A DNA stretch of 26,881 nt from positions 1-26,881 of the forward strand of contig CAIYOB010000187.1 of NCBI GenBank assembly GCA_903927685.1, given 5' to 3'. A program made the position numbers and the translations under genes. The notes below the pieces were generated by a model. It was not told the DNA's origin, did not search any database, and saw only the letters and a program-made list of their open reading frames with translations. Shown piece after piece: positions 1-9,275 of this stretch (positions are counted from its first letter, which is position 1; the number at the start of each line of letters is the position of its first letter). Source of the DNA: an uncultured Planctomycetaceae bacterium (GTDB lineage Bacteria; Planctomycetota; Planctomycetia; Pirellulales; Pirellulaceae).

Positions 1-1
1 C

Positions 2-1141
2 AATGCCGGGCACTGCCACCCCAGGATCCGCCAGGCAATCGTCGACCAGGCCCAGCACGGCCTGCTGCACAACTACTGTTTCCCGTCCGAGTTGCGGGCG
101 GAACTTGTCAAGGAACTGGCTGCGGTGGCTCCGCCGGGACTGCAGAAGGTCTTTCTGCTGACAACCGGCGCCGAAGCCGTCGAATGCACGCTGAAGCTGG
201 CCCGCACCTGGGGCCAGAAGATCGGCGGAGACAAGAAGATCACGCTCGTCTCGTTCGACAACGCCTTCCACGGCCGAACCCTGGGCGCCCAGATGGCGGG
301 CGGGATTCCGGCGCTGAAGTCCTGGATCGTGAATCTGGACAAGGACATGGTTCAAGTTCCGTTCCCCGACGGATTCCGCGGGCCGGATACCAGCTTCGAG
401 GGCTTTCTGCGGGCGCTGGCCGAACGGGGCGTCGCGCCGAACCAGGTCGCCGGCGTGCTGAGTGAAACGTATCAAGGCGGGAACGCCAGCTTTGCGCCGC
501 CCGAGTACATGCAGCAACTGCGGCGTTGGTGCGACCAACACCAGGCCCTGCTGATCCTGGACGAAGTTCAAGCCGGCTTTGGACGCACGGGCACGTACTG
601 GGGTTTCGAGCACTACGACGTTGTGCCCGACTTGATCTGCTGCGGCAAGGGCATCACCAGCGGTCTGCCGCTGTCGGCGGTGATCGGCCGGCAGGAGATC
701 ATGGACTTGTATCCGCCGGGCTCGATGACCTCGACGCACACGGGGAATCCGATTTGTGTCGCTGCGGCGCTGGCCAACCTGCACGTGATCCGCGATGAAC
801 GGCTGGTCGACAATGCCCGGGCCATGGGCGAGATCCTGCAGTCCGAGTTGCGGCGTGTGGGCCGGCGCTTCGCGCCCTACGTCGGGGCTGTCCACGGCCG
901 GGGCCTGGTGGCTTCGCTGCACATGGTCCAGCCGGGCGGCAGCGAGCCGCATCCCGCCGCAGCCTCGCGCATCGTCCGCCGGGCGGTCGAAAAGGGCCTG
1001 ATGCTGTTCGCCCCCGTGGGCTATCGGGGCGCCTCGGTCAAGATCTCGCCGCCGCTGACCACGACGGAAGACGCGTTGCGCGAGGGCCTGGCGGTCATCG
1101 AAGCGGCCATGCAAGAGGTCCTGGAGGAGGTGCAGCGATGA
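2..1141 (+). CDS. Class III PLP-dependent aminotransferase, 5'-truncated
   Basis: The reading frame is already open at base 2, so the N-terminus lies outside the window; about 379 codons are visible. The protein has the class III (ornithine/4-aminobutyrate type) aminotransferase pattern. A GAEAVECTLKLAR segment near base 170 forms part of the cofactor phosphate region. LILDEVQAGFGRTG near base 553 carries the Asp that contacts the pyridoxal nitrogen. CCGKGITSGLPLSAV near base 640 carries the Schiff-base lysine, and THTGNP follows near base 735. Such enzymes move an amino group between an amine or omega-amino acid and a keto acid in the cytoplasm. The substrate cannot be read from sequence. 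The stop codon overlaps the start of the next gene as ATGA, so the two are translationally coupled and probably share a pathway. No link to the gas vesicle genes is apparent. Confidence 0.9.
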   Translation, partial: NAGHCHPRIRQAIVDQAQHGLLHNYCFPSELRAELVKELAAVAPPGLQKVFLLTTGAEAVECTLKLARTWGQKIGGDKKITLVSFDNAFHGRTLGAQMAGGIPALKSWIVNLDKDMVQVPFPDGFRGPDTSFEGFLRALAERGVAPNQVAGVLSETYQGGNASFAPPEYMQQLRRWCDQHQALLILDEVQAGFGRTGTYWGFEHYDVVPDLICCGKGITSGLPLSAVIGRQEIMDLYPPGSMTSTHTGNPICVAAALANLHVIRDERLVDNARAMGEILQSELRRVGRRFAPYVGAVHGRGLVASLHMVQPGGSEPHPAAASRIVRRAVEKGLMLFAPVGYRGASVKISPPLTTTEDALREGLAVIEAAMQEVLEEVQR

Positions 1142-2397
1142 GTTACCCGGCCGACAGACTCGACGTCGTCATCGTGGGCGGCGGGATGATCACGCACGAC
1201 CAGATCCTGCCGTCGTTGTACCATTTGCAGCGCCTGGGCCACGTCGGCGCGATCTCGGTCTGCGCCCTGAACTCGGCTCCCTTGCGGGCGCTGGCGAAAG
1301 CCCCGCGCCTGGGCGAGGCTTTTCCCGGCCAGGGATTTCGCGCCCTGCCGGATTTGGCCGAGCCGCCGGAGCGGATGTTCCCGGACCTGTTCCAGGAAGC
1401 GCTCGCCGCACTGCCGCCGGGGAATCTGGTCGTGGTCGCGGTGCCGGACCACCTGCATGACGCCGTGATCCGGGGGGCCCTGGACAGTGGTCAGCACGTG
1501 CTGTCGGTCAAACCTCTGGTGCTGAAATATGCCCAGGCGGTCGAGATCGAACGGCGGGCCCGGGCCGCCGGCCTGTTCGTGGGCGTGGAATATCACAAGC
1601 GATTTGACCGCCGCGCGTTGGACGCCCGAGGCCTGTACCGGGCAGGCCGTTTTGGCCAGTTCCGGTGCGGCGAAGGGAAGCTGGTCGAGCCGTATTACTA
1701 CCGGCACTCGAATTTCCAGAACTGGTTCACCAAGGAGAACAGCGACCCGTTCACCTACATCGGCTGCCATTACGTCGACCTGGTGTACTTCATCACGGGC
1801 CTGCGGCCGGTCGAGGTCTCGGTGCGGGGCGTGGAAGGGACCTTTCCCAACGGCAACGCGGGCTACCTGTGGTCGCTGGGCCAAGTCGTCTGGGAGAACG
1901 GCGCCGTTCTCAGCCTGCTGAACGGTTTGGGCTATCCCGACGAAGCCGCGGGCTCGAACGACCAGGGCTTGTGCCTGTTCTGCGAAGGCGACAATTGCGG
2001 CGGGATGATCCGGCATGACGACCAGTTCCGCGGCGTCAGCCACGCCTATGTGGACCACCGCGCGGGAGCCGTCTTTCGGTTTGTCAGCCCGGATTATTTC
2101 CGCCTGGTGGCGTGGGAAGGCGCGGGCTTGAAGCCGGTCGGATACGGCTACGACTCGGTCGAAGCCAACGTGCTGGCCGCCCTGCGCGTCAACGCGGCGT
2201 CGGCGGATTTGGCCGGCGAACCGGCCCTGGTCCGGCGGCGCGAGGTCCTGGCAGACATCGACCGCCGCGGCCTCATCGCCACTCCGGCCAACAGCTCGAT
2301 CAATGAACTGGTCACCGAAGCCGCGCGCCAGTCCATCCAGCAGCGGGGCCGGCACGTCGCCATCGATTACCGCGACCTGTCGGCGTTCCCCGGTTAA
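1138..2397 (+). CDS. Gfo/Idh/MocA-family NAD(P)-dependent oxidoreductase
   Basis: This 419-residue protein begins with a Rossmann motif (VVIVGGGMITHDQILPSL, residues about 10-27). VAVPDHLHDAVI and SVKPLVL follow; the latter stands where the family normally has the EKP lysine motif, here VKP. VEYHKRFD and the beta-sheet C-terminal half (FTYIGCHYVDLVYFITG) also fit the family. Members oxidise or reduce sugars, inositols or related cyclic polyols with NAD(P). The start ATG overlaps the stop of the aminotransferase by four bases, which argues for a joint operon. An aminotransferase paired with a sugar-type dehydrogenase would be compatible with amino-sugar or amino-cyclitol metabolism, but this is inference only. 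The gene ends 38 bases before the convergent hybrid kinase, with a hairpin in the gap. Confidence 0.88.
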   Translation: MSYPADRLDVVIVGGGMITHDQILPSLYHLQRLGHVGAISVCALNSAPLRALAKAPRLGEAFPGQGFRALPDLAEPPERMFPDLFQEALAALPPGNLVVVAVPDHLHDAVIRGALDSGQHVLSVKPLVLKYAQAVEIERRARAAGLFVGVEYHKRFDRRALDARGLYRAGRFGQFRCGEGKLVEPYYYRHSNFQNWFTKENSDPFTYIGCHYVDLVYFITGLRPVEVSVRGVEGTFPNGNAGYLWSLGQVVWENGAVLSLLNGLGYPDEAAGSNDQGLCLFCEGDNCGGMIRHDDQFRGVSHAYVDHRAGAVFRFVSPDYFRLVAWEGAGLKPVGYGYDSVEANVLAALRVNAASADLAGEPALVRRREVLADIDRRGLIATPANSSINELVTEAARQSIQQRGRHVAIDYRDLSAFPG

Positions 2398-2407
2398 GCG
2401 GCCGGTC

Positions 2408-2437
2408 GAACCCCGGACCGCGTCGGGACCGGGGTTC
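2408..2437. terminator. Bidirectional hairpin between convergent genes
   Basis: A perfect 9-bp inverted repeat, GAACCCCGG (2408-2416) and CCGGGGTTC (2429-2437), encloses a 12-base loop that can itself form a CCG/CGG mini-stem. It sits between the stop of the oxidoreductase gene (2397) and the stop codon of the convergent hybrid kinase (2436-2438), which it overlaps. The position is that of a shared terminator. No clear T-run follows on either strand, so it is not a textbook intrinsic terminator. Confidence 0.6.
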
Positions 2438-5400
2438 ACGCCGGCTCGTCGAGCGCCGCCCGCACGGCGAAGGCGAGGTCCCGCGTCGAGAACGGTTTTT
2501 GCAGCAGGCGAATTCCTTTTTCCAGCACTCCGTGCTCGGCGATGACGTCCGCCGTATAGCCGGACATGAACAGCCGCTTGAGTTGCGGCCGCCCGACCTG
2601 CAGCCGGTCGGCCAATTCCTTGCCGTTCATCTCGGGCAGGATCACGTCGGTCAGCAGGAGTTGGATCGGGGCGCTCCGCTGTTCCAGCATTTGCAGCGCC
2701 TCGTGGGGAGTCCTGGCGGTTAGCACCGAGTAGCCCAGACTGCGGAGACCGATTTCGACGACCCGCAGCAGGCCCTCCTCATCCTCCACCGCGAGCACCG
2801 TTTCGCCGCGGCTCCGCGGGGCCGCGGGGACGGACTCGACCGTCTTACCGGGCGGCGCGTGATGCCGCGGCAGGTAGATCTGAAAGGTGGTGCCGCGCCC
2901 CGGCTCGCTGGCGACGCGGATCGTGCCCCGGTTCTGCTTCACGGCTCCGTACACCGTGGCCAGCCCCAACCCGGTTCCTTTGCCGGGGCCTTTGGTCGTG
3001 AAGAACGGTTCAAAGATCCTGTCCATGATTTCGCGGCTCATCCCGCAGCCGGTGTCGCTGACCGCCAGTGTCACGTACTCGCCCGCGGCAATCACCAAGG
3101 GCGTCGCGGCGGAGCCGGCATCGACCACCGCGTTCTGGGTGGCGATGGTCACGCGGCCGACATCGACGATGGCATCGCGCGCGTTGACGCACAGATTGGC
3201 CAGGATTTGATCGAGCTGCGAAGGGTCGAGGTACACCGGCCCCAGCCGCGAGCCCGGCTGCCAGATCAGGTCGATGTTCTCGCCCAGCAGCCGCCGCAGG
3301 ATTGTCAGCATGGCTTCGACGGTCTCGTTCAGGTCCAGGACGCGCGGCTGGATGACGTCCCGGCGGGCAAAGGCGAGCAATTGCCGCGTGATCCCGGCCG
3401 AGCGCTGGGCCGCGTCCAGGATCGCGCGGACATACTCACGCACCGGCGTGGCCGGATCCGCTTCCTCGAGCGCCAATTCTCCATAGCCGAGGATGACGCC
3501 CAGGGCGTTGTTGAAATCGTGGGCCACGCCCCCGGCCAGGCGGCCCACGGCCTCGAGCTTCATGGCCTGCTGCAGTTGCGCCTCCAGCGAGTCCTTCTCC
3601 GCGGCCAATCGTTTCGCCTCGCTGATGTCCCGCACCGTGCCCTGCACCCGCATCTCGCCGCCCAACTCGAAGCGGGTCAGCTGGACGGTGGCCGGAAACT
3701 CGGTGCCGTCCAGCCGGCGGTGCCGCCATTCGAAGAACTGCGAGCCCTCGCGCAAGACCGTGGCGATTCGCTCCCGCGCCGCATCCGCCGACAACCGGCC
3801 GTCCGGCTGAAACTGCGGCGAGTATTCCCACGGGCCCCGCGTGATGAAGTCGGCTTCGTCGCGGGCTCCGAACAGCTCGACGGCCGCCGGATTGCCGCTG
3901 GCAAAATGCCAGGCTGGCGGTGCCAGCGTCATCAGCGCATCGTGCGCACTCTCGAACAAGACGCGGTGCTCCTCTTCGCTGGCCCGGAGCGCTTCCTCCG
4001 CCTGCTTGCGGGCGGTGATGTCGGCCACCGTGCCCACCAGACTGATCGCCCGCCGCCGCTCCCCTCCGCCGGCAAACTGGGCCATCCCGTGCGCTTCGAC
4101 CCAGCGCTGGGAACCGTCGGCGCGGTTGATCCGGTACTCGGCCCGGTAAGGCCGGGGATCGGCGGGATCCAGGGCCGCCTCGACCGCAGCCAAAACCTGC
4201 GGCAGGTCGCCGGGATGCAACAGTTTGAGGAGCTCTGCATTGTCGCAGTGCGAGCCGCTGACGCCGAAGATCTTCCCATAACGCCCATCCCAGGACGCCA
4301 CTTGGGAAATCAAGTCATAGTGCCACCAGCCCATGTCGGCCGCACGCAGGGCCAGCTCCCGCTGCTGTGACAGATTGTCCCGCTCGGCTTCCGCCAGTTT
4401 GCGCCGCGTGACGTCGCGAGCCCAGACCTGCATTTGCACGACGCGACCGTCAGGCCCGACGAGGGGCTTGCAGCGGATGTCCAGCCACAGCCAGGAGCGG
4501 TCTTTACACAGCATCCGGTATTCGATCTGCGTGGTCTCGCCAGCCAGGTTCGCAGCACGCGTCTGTTCGACCAGCGGCAGGTCGTCGGGATGAACCCGCG
4601 TCCGCCAGTCGGTCGCCTGGAGGTCCTCCGGCGTCCAGCCCGTGACGCGATAGAACGAGGGACTGACGTACAGGCGACGACCGTCCACATGGTTGACCAG
4701 CACAAAGTCGTCGGCGTTGTCGGCCAGCAGCCGATACCGCTCCTCGCTCGCGCGGAGCTGCTCGGCTCCCTGGCGATGGGCAATCGCCGTCGCCAGGCTG
4801 TCGGCCAATCGCTCCAAGAGCGCAATCTGCTCCGGCGTGAACCGGTCGGGCCGCTTGTCGTTCAGCTGCAACAAGCCGTAGGTGGTCTCGCCGACGCGGA
4901 GCGCGATCAGCGCGACCGACTCGTAGCCTGCGCCGTTGCAGCGATTGCGGGTCTGGGCCTGCAGGTCCGCAGGGGTCGTGGCGGCCAGCAACCGCGTCGT
5001 GCTGTTGGCCCAGAAGCTGCCCCGCGCCGTGAAAAAGGGCTGGGCCGGATCATAACGGCCGCACAATATGTTGCCGCACATGCACTCCAGGATCGGACAG
5101 CCGGACGGATTGCGCCCCGGCCGGCCCGCAGCGTCGCGCAGGCAGAGGTGGTTTTCGAGCCGCACGAATTCCGCCGGGAACCCGTGCGTTTCGAAGTACG
5201 GAAAGTCGTCGCCGTCCCGCAGGCGAATCCCCACGGCCTCGCAGTCAAACCACTCGCGCAGCAGCGCCGTCACCTTCCGCATCAGCCCGTGCAGATCGCG
5301 GGAGGCGTTGATCAGGTCCAGCAGTCGCACCGTGAGTTCGCGCTCCTCTTCCAGTCGCCTGCGCTCGGTAATGTCCTCGATCGTCGCCATCGTCCTGAGC

Positions 5401-6716
5401 GGCCGGCCTGCGCCGTCGCGGATGACCGTCATGTTGACGTTCACCCAGGCCACGCGGCCATCCTTGCGGAGATAGCGCTTCTCCAAGCGGTAGTCCGGCA
5501 TTTCGCCGCGGATGACGCGTTGGAACAGCTCCCAGTCGCGCTGGCGGTCTTCCGGGTGCGTGATCTCGGGCACGCGCATGCCGAGCAGTTCCTCGGCGGA
5601 ATAGCCGGTGATTTCGCACATCTTCGGGTTCACGCGGAGCCACTGGCCGGCGAGCGGGTCGGCCTGGGCCATGCCGATGCAGGCCACTTCGAACATGCTG
5701 CGAAAGTGCGTCTCGCTCTCGCGCAAGGCCAATTCCGCCCGCTTGCGCCGAGCCTCGTTCTCGATGTGCTCGACGGCGTAGCCGATATCCATCGCCGCCT
5801 CTTCCAGCAGCGTGATTTCCTGGTCTTGAAAAACGCCCGGCTCACTCGCATAGACTCCGAACACACCCCACACCACGCTCCGCACCCGGACGGGAAACAC
5901 GGCGGCGGCACGGATGCCCGCCTGCTCGAACGCCAACGACCACGCGTCCACGTCCCGGGCGGCGCCCAGATCGTTGGATACGCAGGGACGATTCTCCCGA
6001 ATCGCCGGGGCGCACAGACAGCGGTGTTCCGCAGTGTCTGCCGAACTGTGGCGGAACTCGTGGATGAACTCCCGCGGCTCTCCCGCCCAGCCCAGCGGCG
6101 TCACCTCGCGCGTCTGCGGGTTGTGTTGGCCGACCCAGACCAGCTTGAAGCCGCCGAAATCGGCGGCGACACGAGCGACTTCTCCGGCCAGTTCCGCGTG
6201 CGACTGGACGCGCACGATGGCCTGGTTGATCTGGCTGAGCGTGGCGTACAGCCGGGTCAGCCGTTCGATTTCGCGTTCGTGCGCCTTGCGCTGGGTGATA
6301 TCGTGCTGCCAGTTCAACAACTGGATGACCCGGCCCGCCGGATCGAACAGCGGCTTGCAGCGCGCCTCGACCCAGATCCACGAACCGTCGCGGCAGCGAA
6401 TCCGATGCTCGATCAACGTCGTCTGGCCGGCCAGATTTTCTTCCCGCGACTGCCGGATGCGCGAGATGTCCTCGGGATGCAGCCGCGCGTCCCACGGCGA
6501 CCCCAGAATGTCCTCGGGCTGCCAACCGGTCACCCGAAAGAACGACGGGCTGATATAGAGGCGGTTTTCCTGCGGATCGAGGAGCGTGACCAAATCGTCG
6601 GCGTTCTCGGCCAGCAACCGATAGCGTCCCTCACTCTCGCGCAACGCCGACTCTGCCCGGATGCGGTCGCTCTCGTCGCGACGGTTGTCCTCGACCAGCG
6701 AAACCGATGTTGTCAT
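2436..6716 (-). CDS. Hybrid sensor histidine kinase with five PAS and two GAF domains and a C-terminal receiver
   Basis: This is a 1426-residue multi-sensor kinase without obvious membrane segments, so probably cytoplasmic. Order by residue: PAS 30-145, GAF 155-320, PAS 335-455, GAF 465-650, PAS 655-775, PAS 785-905, PAS 912-1035, HisKA with VAHDFNN (phospho-accepting His1066), HATPase with NLCVNARDA (N box), DTGCGM (G1) and GKGTGLGL (G2), and a receiver at 1305-1425 with phospho-acceptor Asp1357 in LLTDVILPEMNG. The first and third PAS domains are close copies (RYRLLA-NADD and RVTGW-PEDL), indicating internal duplication. The second GAF holds a cysteine-dense insert at 540-552. The start ATG at 6716 was chosen because AAGGAGA (6726-6732) lies 9 bases upstream; longer versions lack a ribosome site. 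It stands apart from the gvp operons by about 395 bases, and its signal is unknown. Confidence 0.92.
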   Translation of the reverse strand: MTTSVSLVEDNRRDESDRIRAESALRESEGRYRLLAENADDLVTLLDPQENRLYISPSFFRVTGWQPEDILGSPWDARLHPEDISRIRQSREENLAGQTTLIEHRIRCRDGSWIWVEARCKPLFDPAGRVIQLLNWQHDITQRKAHEREIERLTRLYATLSQINQAIVRVQSHAELAGEVARVAADFGGFKLVWVGQHNPQTREVTPLGWAGEPREFIHEFRHSSADTAEHRCLCAPAIRENRPCVSNDLGAARDVDAWSLAFEQAGIRAAAVFPVRVRSVVWGVFGVYASEPGVFQDQEITLLEEAAMDIGYAVEHIENEARRKRAELALRESETHFRSMFEVACIGMAQADPLAGQWLRVNPKMCEITGYSAEELLGMRVPEITHPEDRQRDWELFQRVIRGEMPDYRLEKRYLRKDGRVAWVNVNMTVIRDGAGRPLRTMATIEDITERRRLEEERELTVRLLDLINASRDLHGLMRKVTALLREWFDCEAVGIRLRDGDDFPYFETHGFPAEFVRLENHLCLRDAAGRPGRNPSGCPILECMCGNILCGRYDPAQPFFTARGSFWANSTTRLLAATTPADLQAQTRNRCNGAGYESVALIALRVGETTYGLLQLNDKRPDRFTPEQIALLERLADSLATAIAHRQGAEQLRASEERYRLLADNADDFVLVNHVDGRRLYVSPSFYRVTGWTPEDLQATDWRTRVHPDDLPLVEQTRAANLAGETTQIEYRMLCKDRSWLWLDIRCKPLVGPDGRVVQMQVWARDVTRRKLAEAERDNLSQQRELALRAADMGWWHYDLISQVASWDGRYGKIFGVSGSHCDNAELLKLLHPGDLPQVLAAVEAALDPADPRPYRAEYRINRADGSQRWVEAHGMAQFAGGGERRRAISLVGTVADITARKQAEEALRASEEEHRVLFESAHDALMTLAPPAWHFASGNPAAVELFGARDEADFITRGPWEYSPQFQPDGRLSADAARERIATVLREGSQFFEWRHRRLDGTEFPATVQLTRFELGGEMRVQGTVRDISEAKRLAAEKDSLEAQLQQAMKLEAVGRLAGGVAHDFNNALGVILGYGELALEEADPATPVREYVRAILDAAQRSAGITRQLLAFARRDVIQPRVLDLNETVEAMLTILRRLLGENIDLIWQPGSRLGPVYLDPSQLDQILANLCVNARDAIVDVGRVTIATQNAVVDAGSAATPLVIAAGEYVTLAVSDTGCGMSREIMDRIFEPFFTTKGPGKGTGLGLATVYGAVKQNRGTIRVASEPGRGTTFQIYLPRHHAPPGKTVESVPAAPRSRGETVLAVEDEEGLLRVVEIGLRSLGYSVLTARTPHEALQMLEQRSAPIQLLLTDVILPEMNGKELADRLQVGRPQLKRLFMSGYTADVIAEHGVLEKGIRLLQKPFSTRDLAFAVRAALDEPA

Positions 6717-7111
6717 CCTGCGGCGTCTCCTTCGCGGCCAAACGCAGCCGGCGGAAACAGAACTTCGCCCCTTGTCGCAGCGTGGCCACCGTCTCAATGG
6801 CACACCCGCGCCGGCCTATGCTGCGCTGGCGAGTGTATTCTAGACGAATTGCCTTGCCCCGGCTACGGTCTGCAGCGGGGCGCTGTACTTCAGAGGCAAG
6901 CGGCCGGCCGGCGTGGGGCGGCACGCGGGGCGGCTCTTCTTGACAGACTCGGTTCCGGCAGTGGAGCGGTCAGGCTCGCGCCAACCGCTTCGCTGAGCAC
7001 GAACGCAGCACCGGAGCGGAGCCATCCGGTCGACCGAAGCGGCGTTTGGCTCCCGCGGGATGGTTGGCCCGTCCATTCCCCCTCAGTCGCCCAGAGAGAG
7101 GGGGCATCGGG
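6717..7111. other. Intergenic region between the AAA ATPase and the hybrid kinase
   Basis: About 395 bases without a convincing gene. It holds the ribosome site and weak promoter candidate of the hybrid kinase at its left end and, at its right end, an inverted repeat CCCCCTC (7078-7084) / GAGGGGG (7098-7104) downstream of the AAA ATPase stop. That repeat could be a weak terminator of the gas vesicle operon, but it lacks a T-run. Nothing else recognisable was seen. Confidence 0.5.
6837..6842 (-). promoter_or_regulatory. Weak sigma-70-like -10 candidate for the hybrid kinase gene
   Basis: On the minus strand the bases at 6842-6837 read TAGAAT, matching TATAAT at five of six positions. The hexamer 17 bases upstream (TAGCCG) matches TTGACA at only three. 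Transcription from here would leave a leader of roughly 110 bases before the ATG at 6716. This is a motif match only. Confidence 0.25.
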
Positions 7112-9262
7112 TTAGACCGGCGCTCGTTGGATGCGCACTTCCTCCAGGGCCTGGCGCAGATGGAGCGCGGTGAGCGTCAGTTCGCCCGCGGCGAGTTCAG
7201 CGCCGCTCTGGATGACTTCCCGGACCGCGGCCAGCGCGGCGCGGCGGCAGACCGCCTGGATCTCGGCTCCGCTGAAGTCGTCGGTGACGGCCGCCAGTTC
7301 CTCGATGGAGACGTCGGCGGCAACCGGCTTGCCCCGCAAGCCGATACGGAAGATCTCGCGCCGGCCTTCCTCGTCGGGCAGGCCAATCGTCACCTGGATA
7401 TCGAACCGGCCGGGCCGCAGCAGGGCCGGATCCAGCAAGTCCGCGCGATTCGTGGCGCCCAGGACCAGCACGCCCGCCAGTTCTTCGACGCCGTCCATCT
7501 CGGTCAGGAACTGGCTGATGACGCGCTCGCTGACATGGGAATCCGAATCGCCGCCGCCGCGAGTGGGCACCAAGGCGTCCAGTTCATCGAAGAAGACGAT
7601 ACACGGGCCGGCCTGGCGGGCCTTCTTGAACACCTCCCGGACTCCCTTTTCCGATTCGCCAACGTACTTGGATAACAGGGCCGGGCCCTTGACCGAGATG
7701 AAGTTGACCTGGCTCTCGTTCGCCACGGCTTTGGCGAGCAGGGTTTTGCCGCAGCCGGGCGGCCCCGACAACAGCACGCCTTTGGGCGGCCGGATGCCGG
7801 CTCGCGCAAACAAAGCCGCGTGTTTCAGGGGCCACTCGACGGACTCGATCAACTGGCGCTTGATGTCCTGCAGTCCGCCGACATCGTCCCAGTGGACGTC
7901 CGGCACTTCGACGAACACCTCGCGGATCGCAGACGGGTCCACTTCCTGCAGGGCTTGCAGGAAATGGGCCATCTGGACCTCGAGTTTGCCCAGCGTCTCG
8001 TAGGGGATCTCGGCGGCGGCGAAGTTGATTTCCGGCAGGATGCCGCGGAGGCAGATCATGGCGGCCTCGCGGCACAGGGCTTCCAAGTCGGCGCCGACGA
8101 AGCCGTGGGTGATCGCGGCCAGACGCTCCATTTCGACGTCGGCGGCCAGGGGCATGCCGCGGCTGTGGATCTCCAGGATTTCGCGCCGGCCGTCGCGGTC
8201 GGGGATCGAGATCGAGATCTCGCGGTCAAAGCGGCCCGGCCGGCGGAGGGCCGGATCGAGTGCGTTGGGGATGTTGGTGGCCCCGATCACAATCACGTGC
8301 TGGCGTTTCGCCAGGCCGTCCATCAGGGCCAGCAACTGGGCCACCACCCGTTTTTCCACATCGCCCACGACCTGCTCGCGCTTGGGGGCGATCGCATCCA
8401 GTTCGTCCAGGAAGATGATGCTGGGCGCCTGGCGGGCGGCCTCGTCAAAGATCTTGCGGAGGTGGGCCTCGGACTCGCCGTAGAACTTGTGGATGATCTC
8501 GGGGCCGTTCACGGAAAAAAACTTGGCCTCGGTCTCATGGGCCACGGCGCGGGCGATCAGCGTCTTGCCGCAGCCCGGCGGGCCGTACAGCAAGACGCCT
8601 TTCGGCGGATCGATTCCCAGCCGCTCGAAGACCTCCGGATAGCGGAGCGGCAACTCGATGATCTCGCGAATCCGCTGCAGTTCGCGTTTCAGTCCGCCGA
8701 CCTCTTCGTAGGACAGACTCCGCCCCGTGTCCTCTTTCTTCTCCTTGCCCGTTGTCTGGGACTTGCCCACCTGCAGCGTGGTCCGCGAGTTGATCATCAC
8801 GGGGCCCGACGGCACCGTGCTGGCGACCTGGAAGTCGGCGGTGCGTGTGCCGAACAGGCGGGCCCGCAAGCGGTCGCCCGCCACCACCGGCAGGCCGTCC
8901 AGCAGGCGGCCGATGTAAGCCAGGTCGCGTTCCCCCAGCCGGATTCCCACCGGCAGCAGGACGACCCGTTCGGCCGGCCGAACGGGAACCTTGTGGACCT
9001 CGACCAGCTGGTCGATGGCCGTGCCGGCGTTATCGCGGGTCAGGCCGTCGATCTGAATCCGCGACTGGCCGCGGAGTTCCTTGTAGGCCGGCATGACCTT
9101 GGCGAAGGTCTTGCGTTTCCCGCCCAGTTCGACGACGTCCCCGATTTCGACGCCCAACTGGCCCATATCACTCGGATCGAGCCGCGCGAGGCCCCGGCCG
9201 ACGTCTTTCGGGAGCGCTTCGGAAACCTTGAACTTGGGGAAGCTCTCGGAGGCAGTTGCCAT
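7112..9262 (-). CDS. Cdc48/VCP-like AAA+ ATPase with two ATPase domains
   Basis: This 716-residue protein has the full Cdc48/p97/VAT layout: an N-terminal substrate-binding domain (residues about 10-165), D1 (about 185-440) and D2 (about 455-710). D1 has Walker A GPPGCGKT at 227-234, Walker B IIFLDEL at 282-288 and arginine-finger region DPALRRPGRFD. D2 has Walker A at 500-507, Walker B FFDEL at 557-561 and DPALLRPGRFD. Pore loops are KFYG near 259 and KYVG near 532, both aromatic as expected for a threading unfoldase. The family extracts or unfolds proteins in hexameric rings. It starts 13 bases after the Hsp20 gene, with AGGA 8 bases before the ATG, and is the last gene of the gvpA operon. 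A role in remodelling or clearing gas vesicle proteins is inferred from position. Confidence 0.93.
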   Translation of the reverse strand: MATASESFPKFKVSEALPKDVGRGLARLDPSDMGQLGVEIGDVVELGGKRKTFAKVMPAYKELRGQSRIQIDGLTRDNAGTAIDQLVEVHKVPVRPAERVVLLPVGIRLGERDLAYIGRLLDGLPVVAGDRLRARLFGTRTADFQVASTVPSGPVMINSRTTLQVGKSQTTGKEKKEDTGRSLSYEEVGGLKRELQRIREIIELPLRYPEVFERLGIDPPKGVLLYGPPGCGKTLIARAVAHETEAKFFSVNGPEIIHKFYGESEAHLRKIFDEAARQAPSIIFLDELDAIAPKREQVVGDVEKRVVAQLLALMDGLAKRQHVIVIGATNIPNALDPALRRPGRFDREISISIPDRDGRREILEIHSRGMPLAADVEMERLAAITHGFVGADLEALCREAAMICLRGILPEINFAAAEIPYETLGKLEVQMAHFLQALQEVDPSAIREVFVEVPDVHWDDVGGLQDIKRQLIESVEWPLKHAALFARAGIRPPKGVLLSGPPGCGKTLLAKAVANESQVNFISVKGPALLSKYVGESEKGVREVFKKARQAGPCIVFFDELDALVPTRGGGDSDSHVSERVISQFLTEMDGVEELAGVLVLGATNRADLLDPALLRPGRFDIQVTIGLPDEEGRREIFRIGLRGKPVAADVSIEELAAVTDDFSGAEIQAVCRRAALAAVREVIQSGAELAAGELTLTALHLRQALEEVRIQRAPV

Positions 9263-9275
9263 CGGACGGGTCCTG

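Noticed and set aside
1021..2439. A 472-codon minus-strand frame
   Set aside because: Shadow of the Gfo/Idh/MocA gene, which has clear family motifs on the plus strand.
6777..6790. GC-N10-CC spacing that could be a sigma-54 element for the hybrid kinase
   Set aside because: Only the GG/GC dinucleotides match on the minus strand; surrounding bases differ from the consensus and from the two strong gvp copies.
6940..6945. Perfect TTGACA hexamer on the plus strand
   Set aside because: No -10 partner at proper spacing and no plus-strand gene downstream.
4434..7115. An 893-codon open frame on the plus strand
   Set aside because: It lies antisense to the hybrid kinase. In GC-rich DNA such mirror frames stay open by codon bias; the product shows no domain and no ribosome site, whereas the minus-strand protein has many domains.
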